Source: JALTBU01 sp964410645
GTDB lineage: Bacteria > Campylobacterota > Campylobacteria > Campylobacterales > Nautiliaceae
NCBI GenBank assembly: GCA_964410645.1
Contig: CAYPHV010000003.1
Coordinates: 1 to 63,876 of the forward strand
Direction: 5' to 3'
DNA length: 63,876 bases
Part shown: piece after piece, positions 52,250 to 61,177 of the stretch
Layout: every line of letters begins with the position of its first letter
How positions within the stretch are numbered: position 1 is the first letter of the stretch
Notes under the pieces: generated by a model
What the model was told of the DNA's origin: nothing
The model's database searches: none
The model's input: only the letters and a program-made list of their open reading frames with translations
Translations under genes and position numbers: made by a program

Positions 52250-53155
52250 ATGAAACTTGGAGCTATTTTTCCTGGACAGGGTAGCCAGTTTGTGGGTATG
52301 GGAAAAGATTTTTATGAGAATTCACCGAAAGCAAAAGAGATGTTTGAAGAGGCAGGTGACGCCATAAAAATAGATTTTAAGAAACTAATGTTTGAAGAAA
52401 ATGAAGACCTTAATAAAACAGAATATACCCAGCCTGCAATTTTATTATACAGTGCGGTGGCGTATACTCTTTTTAAACAAAGCGGGGGCCTGGAATTTGA
52501 ATTTTTTTTAGGTCATTCGCTCGGAGAATTCAGTGCTTTATACGCAGCCGGAGGGCTTGAACTTTCAGATGCCGTTAAACTTGTGTATGAGAGGGGAAAA
52601 CTTATGAATCAGGCTTTTAAAAAAGAGGCTGGGTCTATGATGGTTATACTTGGAATGAATGATGAGGCGGTCGAAAAAATATGTAAACAAAGTAATTTAA
52701 GAGTATATCCTGCAAATTATAACAGTGACGGACAGATAGTTCTCTCGGGTATTAAAAGCGATTTGGAAAAAATTGAAGAAACGTTCAAAAATGCAGGGGC
52801 TAAACGGGTGATACTTCTTAATATGAGTGTTGCCAGTCATTCGCCTTTGCTTGAAAACGCTGTCTGTCCTTTAAGAAAGCTTTTGGAAAAATATTTAAAA
52901 AATGAATTTGCCCCTGTTGTAAGTAATGTAACATCAAAAAAATATACCACTAAAAAAGAGGCTCTTGAAGTGCTTCCTGTTCAGCTTACCAGGCCTGTTC
53001 TTTATAAACAGTCTATTAAAAATTATGAAAATGAAGTTGACGGATTTTTAGAATTTGGAGGAAAAGTGTTAACGGGGATAAACAGAAAAATAACTAAGAA
53101 AAAAACATATCCTGTAACCGATATGAATTCAATGGAGAAAGTGTTGTCTTTATGA
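52250..53155 (+). CDS. fabD: Malonyl-CoA:ACP transacylase
   Basis: 301-residue transacylase that loads malonyl onto acyl carrier protein for fatty-acid synthesis. FPGQGSQFVGMG opens it and the nucleophile serine is in GHSLGEFSALYAAG near residue 88. The catalytic His is in SVASHSPLLE, followed by PVVSNVTSK. AAAGGATT precedes the ATG. Its stop overlaps the next gene by 4 bases. Confidence 0.96.
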   Translation: MKLGAIFPGQGSQFVGMGKDFYENSPKAKEMFEEAGDAIKIDFKKLMFEENEDLNKTEYTQPAILLYSAVAYTLFKQSGGLEFEFFLGHSLGEFSALYAAGGLELSDAVKLVYERGKLMNQAFKKEAGSMMVILGMNDEAVEKICKQSNLRVYPANYNSDGQIVLSGIKSDLEKIEETFKNAGAKRVILLNMSVASHSPLLENAVCPLRKLLEKYLKNEFAPVVSNVTSKKYTTKKEALEVLPVQLTRPVLYKQSIKNYENEVDGFLEFGGKVLTGINRKITKKKTYPVTDMNSMEKVLSL

Positions 53156-53892
53156 AATTGGCCCTTGCTCAAATAAGACCGAAACTTAGTGTTGATAATT
53201 TGGATAAACATTTGGAATATATAAAAAAATCTGATGCGGATTTGATAGTATTTCCAGAACTTAGTATGAATGGATACAAAATAAAAGATGCCCTGCTTGA
53301 AGACGCATTTGAAGAAGAATTTTTTAAAAATCTGTCTTTTGATAAAGATGTGGTATTTGGTGCGGCTATAAAAAAAGAGGGTAAAATTTACAACAGCGCA
53401 ATATATAAAGGAAAAGAACTGCATATTCATAATAAAGTGCATTTGCCGACATACGGAGTCTTTGAAGAGGGCAGATTTTTTTTTAACGGAAAAGAATTCA
53501 ACACTTTTAATACAAAATTTGGTAAAACTTCAATGTTTATCTGTGAAGATGTTTTTAGCGGAGATACTATGAATTTTGTAAGTAAAGTCAAACAGGATTT
53601 GAATATAGTAATTGCAGCTTCTCCGGCCAGGGAATTTAAAAATAATAAACTGCTGATAGAAGAGCAATGGGAAGCGGTTTTAAAAAATATGGCAATTTTA
53701 AGCGGCGGATATGTAGCTTTTTGTAACAGGGTAGGGTTTGAAGACGGTCTTGGATTTTGGGGAGGAAGTATGCTTATTAATCCAAAAGGTGAAGTAGAAG
53801 TAAAAGCTGATTATTTTAAAGAAGAACTGATAGAATGTTCTCTTAACCATCATTTAACAAATATGCAAAAATATTATTTAAGGAAGAACTGA
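53152..53892 (+). CDS. Carbon-nitrogen hydrolase (nitrilase family)
   Basis: 246-residue nitrilase-superfamily amidase. The Glu-Lys-Cys triad is visible: Glu in VFPELSMNGY, Lys in HNKVHLPTYGVFEEGR, Cys in FICEDVFSG. The closest kinds are the standalone amidase relatives of NAD synthetase glutaminase domains. The substrate cannot be deduced. It overlaps fabD by 4 bases and touches the nucleosidase start by one base. Confidence 0.85.
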   Translation: MKLALAQIRPKLSVDNLDKHLEYIKKSDADLIVFPELSMNGYKIKDALLEDAFEEEFFKNLSFDKDVVFGAAIKKEGKIYNSAIYKGKELHIHNKVHLPTYGVFEEGRFFFNGKEFNTFNTKFGKTSMFICEDVFSGDTMNFVSKVKQDLNIVIAASPAREFKNNKLLIEEQWEAVLKNMAILSGGYVAFCNRVGFEDGLGFWGGSMLINPKGEVEVKADYFKEELIECSLNHHLTNMQKYYLRKN

Positions 53893-54581
53893 TGATAGCT
53901 GTTATGTGTGCTATGAGGGAAGAACTCGGGCCTATTTTAAAACAGGTTAAAGTAAAAGAAACAATAGAGTATGCCAATAATAAATATTATTTGGCCACAT
54001 TTCAAAATAAAAAACTGGTATTGGCATACAGTAAAATAGGCAAGGTTAACGCAGCAATGACCGCAACCGTTTTAATCGAAAAATTTAATGCTGATATTGT
54101 GCTTTTTAGCGGCGTGGCGGGTGCAATTGATAAAGATTTAAAAATAGGTGATTTGATAATTGCCACTAAAACACTTCAGCATGATGTGGATTTAACTGTT
54201 TTTGGATATAAACCGGGTTTTATTCCCGAATCTCAAATTTATTTTGACTGCGATAAAGAATTAAACCGTATTGCAAAAACGGTATCGAAAAAACTCGGGA
54301 TAAATGTAAAAAAAGGAATTGTTGCAAGCGGTGATCAGTTTATTCACTCCCGTGAAAAAAAAGAATGGATTGCAAAAACATTTGCAGCCAGCGCCATTGA
54401 AATGGAAGGCGGCGCGGTAGGGTGTGTATGCTGGAATATGAAGATTCCCTTTTTTATGCTAAGAGCTGTAAGCGATTCGGCAGAAGAGGGGGCCGGAGTT
54501 GATTTTGATGAATTTTTGGAAAGTTCGAGTAAGCTCAGCGCCAGATTTTTAATAGAAATGTTAAAAGAAATTGAAAATTGA
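53892..54581 (+). CDS. mtnN: MTA/SAH (aminofutalosine) nucleosidase
   Basis: 229-residue nucleosidase cleaving methylthioadenosine and S-adenosylhomocysteine. In Campylobacterota the same enzyme also cleaves aminodeoxyfutalosine in menaquinone synthesis. FSGVAGAI, the purine loop with EMEGGAVGCVCW, and the catalytic Asp in RAVSDSAEEG are present. Together with the deaminase at 3447-4652 it supports a futalosine pathway. Confidence 0.93.
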   Translation: MIAVMCAMREELGPILKQVKVKETIEYANNKYYLATFQNKKLVLAYSKIGKVNAAMTATVLIEKFNADIVLFSGVAGAIDKDLKIGDLIIATKTLQHDVDLTVFGYKPGFIPESQIYFDCDKELNRIAKTVSKKLGINVKKGIVASGDQFIHSREKKEWIAKTFAASAIEMEGGAVGCVCWNMKIPFFMLRAVSDSAEEGAGVDFDEFLESSSKLSARFLIEMLKEIEN

Positions 54582-54597
54582 AAATAAAAGGAAACTA

Positions 54598-55758
54598 ATG
54601 AATAAACAAAAAATTTTCGTAATGGGATTAACCTTTTTAATTTTGATAATTGTTACGCCTTTTGCTTTTGATAAGCTTATGAATTCCAAGTTTAATACTA
54701 TGCTTTTAAATTTGCAGCAGCAACGCGGGATTAAAATAAAAGAAATTAAAGACAAAAGCAGCTATTTGACAACAGACAGAATTTTTGACGTAACAATTCC
54801 CGGGAATATAACTGACCAGCAGATTGTTAAGTCCGTTGTTATTCAAAGTGAAGTAAAATTTAAAAATTTGCCGGTTACAAATGTAAAATTTTTTAATGTG
54901 GTTAAAAAAATGGTATTGAATGACGGCAGCGATGTTAAACCTTTGGAAAATAATTTAAAATTTATTGTAATTACGCCTGATTTTAATGCGTATAAGTATA
55001 GAATTTTGGATAATAATATTACAGTAAGCAATATGATATTTTCTTGGAAAAATTTCAACGGAATTTTTGATAATAAAACAAAACTTTTTAAAAATGACGG
55101 TGGTTTGATTACTGTAAAAAATAAATTGGTTAATTTGATGATATACAATATCAAATCTTTACTGCAGGATAAAACCCATTTAAAACAGCAACAGATACAT
55201 TTCGATGTTAATTTGTCAACCCAGAAATTTAATGCGGCAGTTAAAAATTTTACTTCTCAAAATAAAGCGGATATTAATAAAAAAGTAAATATTAGCTCTA
55301 AAAACGTATGTGATGAAATAAACATAAATAATCTTTTTAAAATAAAAAAAAGTACCAGTGTTCTTGCAATAAACGGCATAGATAAAAATTTATATGACAG
55401 AATGCAACAGGGGGAAAATTCAGAAGAAATTACAAATAAACTGTTAAAAGAAGGATTTAACGGGAAATTTAATGTTAAAATAAAAGATATTTTCTTTTTA
55501 AACCCGCTTGGATTTTTGGATATTAATACTACTTTTAATGTCAAAAACGGCAGTTTGGAAAAAATTAAAAATAACGATATCGGCTTTGCTAGCATAAATG
55601 CATCTATTGTAACCACGCCTTTACTGATTAAATCTGTTTCAAACGTTTTTCCGGATATAAATAATCTGACAGAAATAAAAAATCATAAAGCGGTAATAAA
55701 TATAAAAATAAATAAAGGGAATATACTGATTAATGGCCGACAGATTAAATCCTATTAA
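54598..55758 (+). CDS. DUF945 (YdgA-like) family protein
   Basis: 386 residues with a single N-terminal membrane anchor (IFVMGLTFLILIIVTPFAF) and a long beta-rich, Asn/Lys-rich extracytoplasmic part, the general build of DUF945 proteins. ATG at 54598 follows AAAAGGAAACTA and is preferred over an upstream in-frame start. Function unknown. It overlaps ttcA by 26 bases. Confidence 0.7.
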   Translation: MNKQKIFVMGLTFLILIIVTPFAFDKLMNSKFNTMLLNLQQQRGIKIKEIKDKSSYLTTDRIFDVTIPGNITDQQIVKSVVIQSEVKFKNLPVTNVKFFNVVKKMVLNDGSDVKPLENNLKFIVITPDFNAYKYRILDNNITVSNMIFSWKNFNGIFDNKTKLFKNDGGLITVKNKLVNLMIYNIKSLLQDKTHLKQQQIHFDVNLSTQKFNAAVKNFTSQNKADINKKVNISSKNVCDEININNLFKIKKSTSVLAINGIDKNLYDRMQQGENSEEITNKLLKEGFNGKFNVKIKDIFFLNPLGFLDINTTFNVKNGSLEKIKNNDIGFASINASIVTTPLLIKSVSNVFPDINNLTEIKNHKAVINIKINKGNILINGRQIKSY

Positions 55759-56518
55759 GGATATTTTTTTTTCCAAAAAAGTTACCAAATTTGTAGGGCA
55801 CGCTCAAGGAGAATTTGAGCTTATTAAACCCGGTGATAAAATTTTGGTGGGGCTTAGCGGAGGAAAAGACAGTTTTGTTTTAGTGCATGTTTTAAAAAGA
55901 ATGCAGTTAATAGCGCCTTTTGATTTTACTTTAACCGCTGTTACTGTTGATGCGGGGACGGGTATTGATTACGCCCCTTTGCAAAAGCACTGCGAAAAAT
56001 TTGGAATTAATCATATTTTGTATAAAACTTCCATTTTTAAAATTTTGGAAGAAAAAAAACGTCCTGATTCATCGCCCTGTAGCTTTTGTGCAAGGATGAG
56101 AAGAGGGGCGCTTTATACGAAAGCGAAAGAACTCGGATTTAATAAAATCGCCCTTGGGCATCATTTTGATGACGCGGCGGTTACTTTTTTTATGGGTCTT
56201 TTTTATAATGGAATTATGAGAAGTATGCCACCTAAATATATGGCTTATAACGGTTTGTATGTAATAAGGCCTATGATTAAGCTCAGAGAAAAATGGATTA
56301 AATATATGGCTGAAAAAAATGATTTTCCAATCATTTCCGCAGAAGAAAGCTGTCTTGCATTCAGGGCAAATGGCGGGAAAAAACCATATGCAAGAGAAAA
56401 AATTAAAAAATTTTTAGAAAGCATAGAAAGAAAAGAGCCTAAATTTTTTCAAAAACTTGATAATGCATTTTCACATATAGACTGTGATACTTTTTTTATG
56501 AAGGAGTTTTTTAAATGA
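55733..56518 (+). CDS. ttcA: TtcA-type tRNA thiolation ATPase
   Basis: 261-residue PP-loop protein resembling tRNA 2-thiocytidine synthetase. The ATP pyrophosphatase loop is GLSGGKDSFVLVHVL near residue 44. The cluster-binding CSFCARMRRG and the IALGHHFDDA motif follow, then a further Cys in EESCLAF. It would thiolate C32 in tRNA using a 4Fe-4S cluster. It ends 4 bases inside mnmA, another tRNA thiolase. Confidence 0.87.
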   Translation: MADRLNPIKDIFFSKKVTKFVGHAQGEFELIKPGDKILVGLSGGKDSFVLVHVLKRMQLIAPFDFTLTAVTVDAGTGIDYAPLQKHCEKFGINHILYKTSIFKILEEKKRPDSSPCSFCARMRRGALYTKAKELGFNKIALGHHFDDAAVTFFMGLFYNGIMRSMPPKYMAYNGLYVIRPMIKLREKWIKYMAEKNDFPIISAEESCLAFRANGGKKPYAREKIKKFLESIERKEPKFFQKLDNAFSHIDCDTFFMKEFFK

Positions 56519-57534
56519 GAGTGTTGGTAGGAATTAGCGGAGGGGTTGACAGTGCGGTAAGCGCCTATCTCTTAAAACAAAAAGGATATGAGGTAATCGG
56601 TATTTATATGAAAATGCATAACGGCGTAAATCATCAGGAAAATTTAAAAAAAATTGAATATTTAAGTAAAAAAATAGGATTTCAATATGTAGTTGAAGAT
56701 GTGAGCGAAGAATTTGAAAAAGAAGTTTATGAATATTTTGTTAAAAGCTATGAATCCGGTTCAACTCCAAATCCGTGTGCTATGTGTAACAAGAAAATTA
56801 AATTCGGTGTCTTTATGAAATTTTTAGATAAATATTCCTGCGAAAAAGCGGCAACAGGACATTATGTAAAGAATGACGGAAAATTTCTTTATGCGGCAAA
56901 AGATAAAAACAAAGATCAAAGTTATTTTTTATTTGCAGTTAAAAAAGAGGTGCTGCCAAAAATAATTTTTCCGCTTGGAAATTATTTAAAAGAGGAAATA
57001 AAACAAATTGCAAAAGAAATAGGTCTTGAAAATTTAGCAAAAGAAAAAGAATCCCAGGATATTTGTTTTATAAACGGCAGTTATATAGATATTTTAAAAA
57101 TTCATTTTAATCCTAATATAAAAGGAAAAATCATAAATAAAAAAGGTCAGAAAATAGGTTTTCATAAAGGTTATGCCCATTATACCATAGGCCAGAGAAA
57201 AGGCTTTAGTCTTTTTAAATCCCATAATCCTCATTATATAACAGGAATTGATGCTAAAACAAATACAATAATAGCAGGGGAAAAAAAAGATTTGGAAAAA
57301 AAACAAATTTTTTTAAAAGGGGTTAATTTATTTATTGATGAAAAAAAATTTGAAGCTGAGGTAAAGGTTAGATACCGTTCACCCAGACTTTCGGCAGTTA
57401 TAAAAATGGAAAGTAAAACAAAAGCGGTTGTAAATTTAAAATCTTCCGCGTTTGGAGTTGCAAAAGGTCAGGCCTGTGTGTTTTATGATGGAGCTAAGCT
57501 TCTTGGAGGAGGGTGGATAAGAGGAGCTAAATAA
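56515..57534 (+). CDS. mnmA: tRNA-specific 2-thiouridylase
   Basis: 339-residue enzyme that 2-thiolates wobble U34. PP-loop GISGGVDSAVSAYLL starts at residue 4. The catalytic cysteines are in NPCAMCNKKIKFG and ESQDICFING. YTIGQRKGF in the central domain and the C-terminal beta-barrel RYRSPRL are standard. It follows ttcA with overlap; an AAGGAG lies upstream. Confidence 0.96.
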   Translation: MRVLVGISGGVDSAVSAYLLKQKGYEVIGIYMKMHNGVNHQENLKKIEYLSKKIGFQYVVEDVSEEFEKEVYEYFVKSYESGSTPNPCAMCNKKIKFGVFMKFLDKYSCEKAATGHYVKNDGKFLYAAKDKNKDQSYFLFAVKKEVLPKIIFPLGNYLKEEIKQIAKEIGLENLAKEKESQDICFINGSYIDILKIHFNPNIKGKIINKKGQKIGFHKGYAHYTIGQRKGFSLFKSHNPHYITGIDAKTNTIIAGEKKDLEKKQIFLKGVNLFIDEKKFEAEVKVRYRSPRLSAVIKMESKTKAVVNLKSSAFGVAKGQACVFYDGAKLLGGGWIRGAK

Positions 57535-57543
57535 TTATATAGA

Positions 57544-57557
57544 AAGTTATATAACTT
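57544..57557. promoter_or_regulatory. 14-bp perfect palindrome upstream of prs
   Basis: AAGTTATATAACTT is a perfect palindrome 10 bp after the mnmA stop. It may be an operator for prs or part of a weak terminator. There is no T-run directly after it. Confidence 0.3.
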
Positions 57558-57660
57558 GAAAAATTTAAAAATAAGCTTAATGTAAAATTTGAGAAAATAT
57601 GTGGTTTTATTATACTTTATATGAATTTTTTGTTAAAATTTTGTAAAAAAAAGGCAAAAT

Positions 57661-58587
57661 ATGAAGTTTAAATTATTCAGCGGGACTGCTAATCCAAAAG
57701 TTGCACAAGATATTGCGAATTATTTGGACAGACCTCTTAGTAAAATTACGGTAAACAGATTTAGCGATGGGGAAATTAATGTTCAGATAGGCGAGAGTGT
57801 CAGGGGAATTGACTGTTTTATTATTCAGCCTACATGCGCTCCCACAAACGATAATTTAATGGAACTATTGATTATTACAGATGCCATGAGAAGAGCCAGT
57901 GCGAGCAGTATTACTGCAATTATTCCTTATTTCGGTTATGCAAGACAGGATAGAAAAGCAGCCCCAAGGGTTCCTATCAGTGCAAAATTAGTTGCGAATA
58001 TGATGGAAAAAGCCGGAATTGACAGGGTTGTTACACTTGATTTGCATGCGGGACAAATTCAGGGATTTTTTGATATTCCGGTGGATAATCTTTATGGAAG
58101 TATTTTGTTTATTGATTATTTTAAAGAAATGAAATTAAAAAATCCTATAATTGCGTCTCCTGATATAGGAGGTGTTGCAAGAGCCAGATATTTTGCCAGT
58201 AAACTGGGTCTTGATATGGTAATAGTTGATAAAAGAAGAGAAAAAGCCAATGTAAGTGAAGTTATGAATATTATAGGCGATGTTAAAGGAAAAGATGTTA
58301 TTTTAATAGATGATATGATTGATACTGCAGGGACTATCTGTCATGCCGCAAAAGCTCTTAAAGAGCAGGATGCATCGTCTGTAATGGCGTATGCAACTCA
58401 CGGGGTGCTAAGCGGTCCGGCAATTGAAAGAATAAAAAATTCTGTTTTGGATGAAGTTATAATTAGCGATACCATACCTTTTAAAAAATCGTGTAAGAAA
58501 ATCAAAGTTTTTTCAACTGCAAAATTGTTTGCTGAAGTTATCAGAAGAATTATATATAGAGAAAGTGTAAACAAGCTTTTTAATTAA
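57661..58587 (+). CDS. prs: Ribose-phosphate pyrophosphokinase
   Basis: 308-residue PRPP synthetase. RFSDGEINVQIGESVRG, the ATP-binding YARQDRK, DLHAGQIQGFFDIPVDNL and the PRPP-binding loop VILIDDMIDTAGTI are all present. It supplies PRPP for nucleotide, His and Trp synthesis. Preceded by a 126-bp AT-rich region with its own likely promoter. Its last base is shared with the next ATG. Confidence 0.97.
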   Translation: MKFKLFSGTANPKVAQDIANYLDRPLSKITVNRFSDGEINVQIGESVRGIDCFIIQPTCAPTNDNLMELLIITDAMRRASASSITAIIPYFGYARQDRKAAPRVPISAKLVANMMEKAGIDRVVTLDLHAGQIQGFFDIPVDNLYGSILFIDYFKEMKLKNPIIASPDIGGVARARYFASKLGLDMVIVDKRREKANVSEVMNIIGDVKGKDVILIDDMIDTAGTICHAAKALKEQDASSVMAYATHGVLSGPAIERIKNSVLDEVIISDTIPFKKSCKKIKVFSTAKLFAEVIRRIIYRESVNKLFN

Positions 58588-59141
58588 TGAAAACAATAAA
58601 CAAAATTTCTTCTTCGTTTTTGGAAGTTAAAAATTCAAAATTTTTTTCTTTTATTACTCCTTATGAAGATTTTAATTTTACATTTGAAAGATTAAAAAAG
58701 TCTCATTCAAAAGCCAGTCATTTTGTAACTGCTTTTAGATATTTAAATAAATATAATCAAATTGTTGAAGGTTCATCTGATGCCGGAGAGCCAAAAGGCA
58801 GTAGCGGCAGGCCTACCCTTAAAGTTTTGCAGGGAAATGACTTAATTAATATTGGAGTAGTAACTGTTAGATATTTCGGGGGTGTACTGCTTGGCATAGG
58901 GGGGCTTGTCAGAGCTTACAGTGATGTGGCAAATTCGGCAATAAAAAATGCTGAATTAATTAATTATAAACAGATTTTTGAATATACTTTTTCGGTTGAT
59001 TACAATAAAACAAAAAAAATAGAATATTTAATAAAAAAATATGATATTTTTGTTGATGACAAAAGATTTGGAACAGAAGGAATCGAGTATATTATAAGAG
59101 ATGATATCAAGAAAATAAATTTAATAAAAGAAATTTTATAA
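58587..59141 (+). CDS. YigZ/IMPACT family protein
   Basis: 184 residues with the UPF0029/IMPACT signature GSSDAGEPKGSSGRPTL near residue 68, followed by VVTVRYFGGVLLGIGGLVRAY. The small C-terminal ferredoxin-like domain (DUF1949) is present. Members bind ribosomes or RNA; a precise bacterial role is not settled. It is translationally coupled to prs (ATG over the stop). Confidence 0.9.
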   Translation: MKTINKISSSFLEVKNSKFFSFITPYEDFNFTFERLKKSHSKASHFVTAFRYLNKYNQIVEGSSDAGEPKGSSGRPTLKVLQGNDLINIGVVTVRYFGGVLLGIGGLVRAYSDVANSAIKNAELINYKQIFEYTFSVDYNKTKKIEYLIKKYDIFVDDKRFGTEGIEYIIRDDIKKINLIKEIL

Positions 59142-59458
59142 AAAAATTGTTTGCAAGTTTGATTTTGAGTTCTTTTCTTTTTGCGGTGGCCATACATAAT
59201 ATATTGTCTCTTAGCTGGGAAAATACTTATTGCAAATTTATCCATTTANNNNNNNNNNNNNNNNNNNNNNNNNNNNNNNNNNNNNNNNNNNNNNNNNNNN
59301 NNNNNNNNNNNNNNNNNNNNNNNNNNNNNNNNNNNNNNNNNNNNNNNNATTTAAACTTTCACCGATTATGCAAAAAGGATTTATCAACACTCGTTGATCA
59401 TTCAAACGGATTTATAGGCGTCAGACAATGTCAGGGAGGAATTATTACAGCCCCCTGA
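59138..59458 (+). CDS. RNase T2-like secreted protein, interrupted by assembly gap
   Basis: Before the gap the frame from ATA at 59138 reads KKLFASLILSSFLFAVA, a good signal peptide, then HNILSLSWENTYCKF. The LSLSWxxTYC pattern is the N-terminal signature of RNase T2 enzymes, including one disulfide Cys. The only conventional start (TTG 59147) would drop the basic KK region. After the gap a frame ends VRQCQGGIITAP and TGA; whether it is the same gene depends on the true gap size. The usual catalytic HGLWP segment would fall in the gap. Confidence 0.55.
   Translation: MKKLFASLILSSFLFAVAIHNILSLSWENTYCKFIHLXXXXXXXXXXXXXXXXXXXXXXXXXXXXXXXXXXLNFHRLCKKDLSTLVDHSNGFIGVRQCQGGIITAP
59249..59348. other. 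Assembly gap (100 N)
   Basis: Exactly 100 unknown bases, probably a placeholder of unspecified true length. It interrupts the RNase T2-like gene. Confidence 0.99.
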
Positions 59459-59933
59459 TTTTTAAATATCCCATATAACAGATTCCGGAAAGTATTGCTG
59501 CGAATATCCCGGCAACAATATCATCTCCCATAACACCCAGGCCGCCGGGAACTTTTTTGTCAATTTTTCCTATAACGGATGGCTTGCTTATATCAAAAAA
59601 TCTAAACGTAATGAAAGCCAGTATTATTTTTAATATCATATCCTGTTTTAAGTCTCCAAGCAGTCCTATGGTAATTAATATTCCTGCGATTTCATCTATT
59701 ACGATTCTTTTATCATCATGAGTTTTACTTTCCTTTTCATAAACATTTACTAATTTTATTCCCATTATGGAAAATAAAACGGCCAGTAATATGATTGTTA
59801 AATTTGGATTTGGAAAAAACACAATAATAAAATAAGCTATTATAGTTCCCACCGCCGTGCCCCATGTTCCTGGTGCCTTTGGAAGCAGTCCGCTGTAAAA
59901 GCCCGTCAGCAAAAACCAGTTTATTTTTTTCAT
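59445..59933 (-). CDS. pgpA: Phosphatidylglycerophosphatase A
   Basis: 162-residue membrane enzyme dephosphorylating phosphatidylglycerophosphate. LPKAPGTWGTAVGT near the N-terminus, VIDEIAGILIT, and the C-terminal GLGVMGDDIVAGIFAAIL are PgpA hallmarks. It follows the Sat-like gene as in C. jejuni (Cj1609-Cj1610). Its ATG overlaps the stop of an 18-codon ORF (TAATG). Confidence 0.95.
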   Translation of the reverse strand: MKKINWFLLTGFYSGLLPKAPGTWGTAVGTIIAYFIIVFFPNPNLTIILLAVLFSIMGIKLVNVYEKESKTHDDKRIVIDEIAGILITIGLLGDLKQDMILKIILAFITFRFFDISKPSVIGKIDKKVPGGLGVMGDDIVAGIFAAILSGICYMGYLKIRGL

Positions 59934-59989
59934 TATGAACAGCCTGCCGGTATTTTGCCTTCCAAAACACCTTTAAGAAATGTGTACAT
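59933..59989 (-). CDS. 18-residue ORF ahead of pgpA
   Basis: ATG at 59989 with a strong AAAAAGGAG site. It encodes MYTFLKGVLEGKIPAGCS and ends in TAA overlapping the pgpA ATG as TAATG. The strong ribosome site and exact coupling suggest it is translated. It may be a leader peptide that sets pgpA translation by re-initiation, or a genuine tiny protein. No family recognised. Confidence 0.45.
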   Translation of the reverse strand: MYTFLKGVLEGKIPAGCS

Positions 59990-60001
59990 TTTTTCTCCTT
60001 T

Positions 60002-61177
60002 TTAAGTAAGTGAACTTGTTTGATACAGTTTCATTAAAGCCACATAAAAATCTTCTTCTTTGCTTTCTTCAATCAGACCTTTATTCGGTGAAATATCATA
60101 ATATAGTTTTTGCAGATTTTTAAATCTGTTTGGATATAAAAACGCAAGATATTTGGCACTCATTTCTTTTCTCATAAGTATTGTAGGCGGCATAAGGCCT
60201 GTTTTAATAAGCTCAAAAATAGAATCACTGTGATAACTGATGTGATGGTGACTTCCGTGAGGACAGGAATTAACGCTTACTATTGTTTTGCATTTGTCGC
60301 AGTAAACATATTCGTTTATTGTTTTTATAGTTATGTCTATATCCATAGAATCAAAAATAGAATGTAAATGATTGGCCTGATAATGAATTCCGAGCCCTTT
60401 GTGCGTCTGTCCCATAATAAATTTGTTACATCCGAAATTTTTAGCAATCATAGCATCAAGTATCGCTTCATTTACCCCGGAGAAAATATATGTATTAAGC
60501 AAAGGAACTATTAAAATTTTATTTTTTGGAAAATATTTGTCTATTAACGTTTTTAATGCGTTATATCGCAGTGAATAGGGAATTTCTTCTTCATGAAGAT
60601 TCTTTATAAGAAATACCACCAATACGTCATTTTTTTCAATGGCCATACGCATTATTTTTTCATGTACTCTGTGGATAGGTTTTGCGTGCATGGTCATTCC
60701 TACAATATTTTTTAAATTTTTTGTTTTTTCTTTTACTAAATCTATTTTTTTTTGGATTCCCGCTTCTTCTACCCAATATTTGCCTGCAATAGCATATTTG
60801 CCGAGTCTTTTTAATGTTCTGGCTACTCTTGGATAATTTTTTGAATCTTTTGTTCCATAAATGGCCTCAACTCTTTTTAGCTGATCAATTTCATATATTT
60901 CTTCAACATCTATTCCGCCTATTTTTGTATATTCACAATATAAATCAATTTTTTTGGGATTTGTTTTTAATATTTCTTTATTTCTTTTACCCGCCGGTGC
61001 GAGTATGAATGAAAAAGGAATGTGAGAATTTTTGTATAATTTTTGTGTATCGGCTTTTTGAGCTTCATTTTTATTCATTAATTTGTCAATAGGTTTGAAA
61101 AGCCCCGCTTGAACCATTGCAAGTGTTATCCATGCTTCTTTATCTATAAAAATTTTATTTCTGTTTGAATATGCCAT
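60002..61177 (-). CDS. Divergent ATP-sulfurylase-like protein
   Basis: 391 residues with the fold order of ATP sulfurylase (PUA-like N-terminus, nucleotidyltransferase core, zinc-type CDKC...CPHGSHHH near the end). Key residues differ: the usual QTRNPLHRGHE appears as MTMHAKPIHRVHE, GRDHAGVG as MGQTHKGLG, and the SGTKxR loop is missing. The sulfate-binding Gln and Arg are therefore absent, so another substrate is likely. It matches Cj1609 by position. ATG at 61177 fits AAAAAAGG; an upstream TTG frame is not needed. Confidence 0.78.
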   Translation of the reverse strand: MAYSNRNKIFIDKEAWITLAMVQAGLFKPIDKLMNKNEAQKADTQKLYKNSHIPFSFILAPAGKRNKEILKTNPKKIDLYCEYTKIGGIDVEEIYEIDQLKRVEAIYGTKDSKNYPRVARTLKRLGKYAIAGKYWVEEAGIQKKIDLVKEKTKNLKNIVGMTMHAKPIHRVHEKIMRMAIEKNDVLVVFLIKNLHEEEIPYSLRYNALKTLIDKYFPKNKILIVPLLNTYIFSGVNEAILDAMIAKNFGCNKFIMGQTHKGLGIHYQANHLHSIFDSMDIDITIKTINEYVYCDKCKTIVSVNSCPHGSHHHISYHSDSIFELIKTGLMPPTILMRKEMSAKYLAFLYPNRFKNLQKLYYDISPNKGLIEESKEEDFYVALMKLYQTSSLT

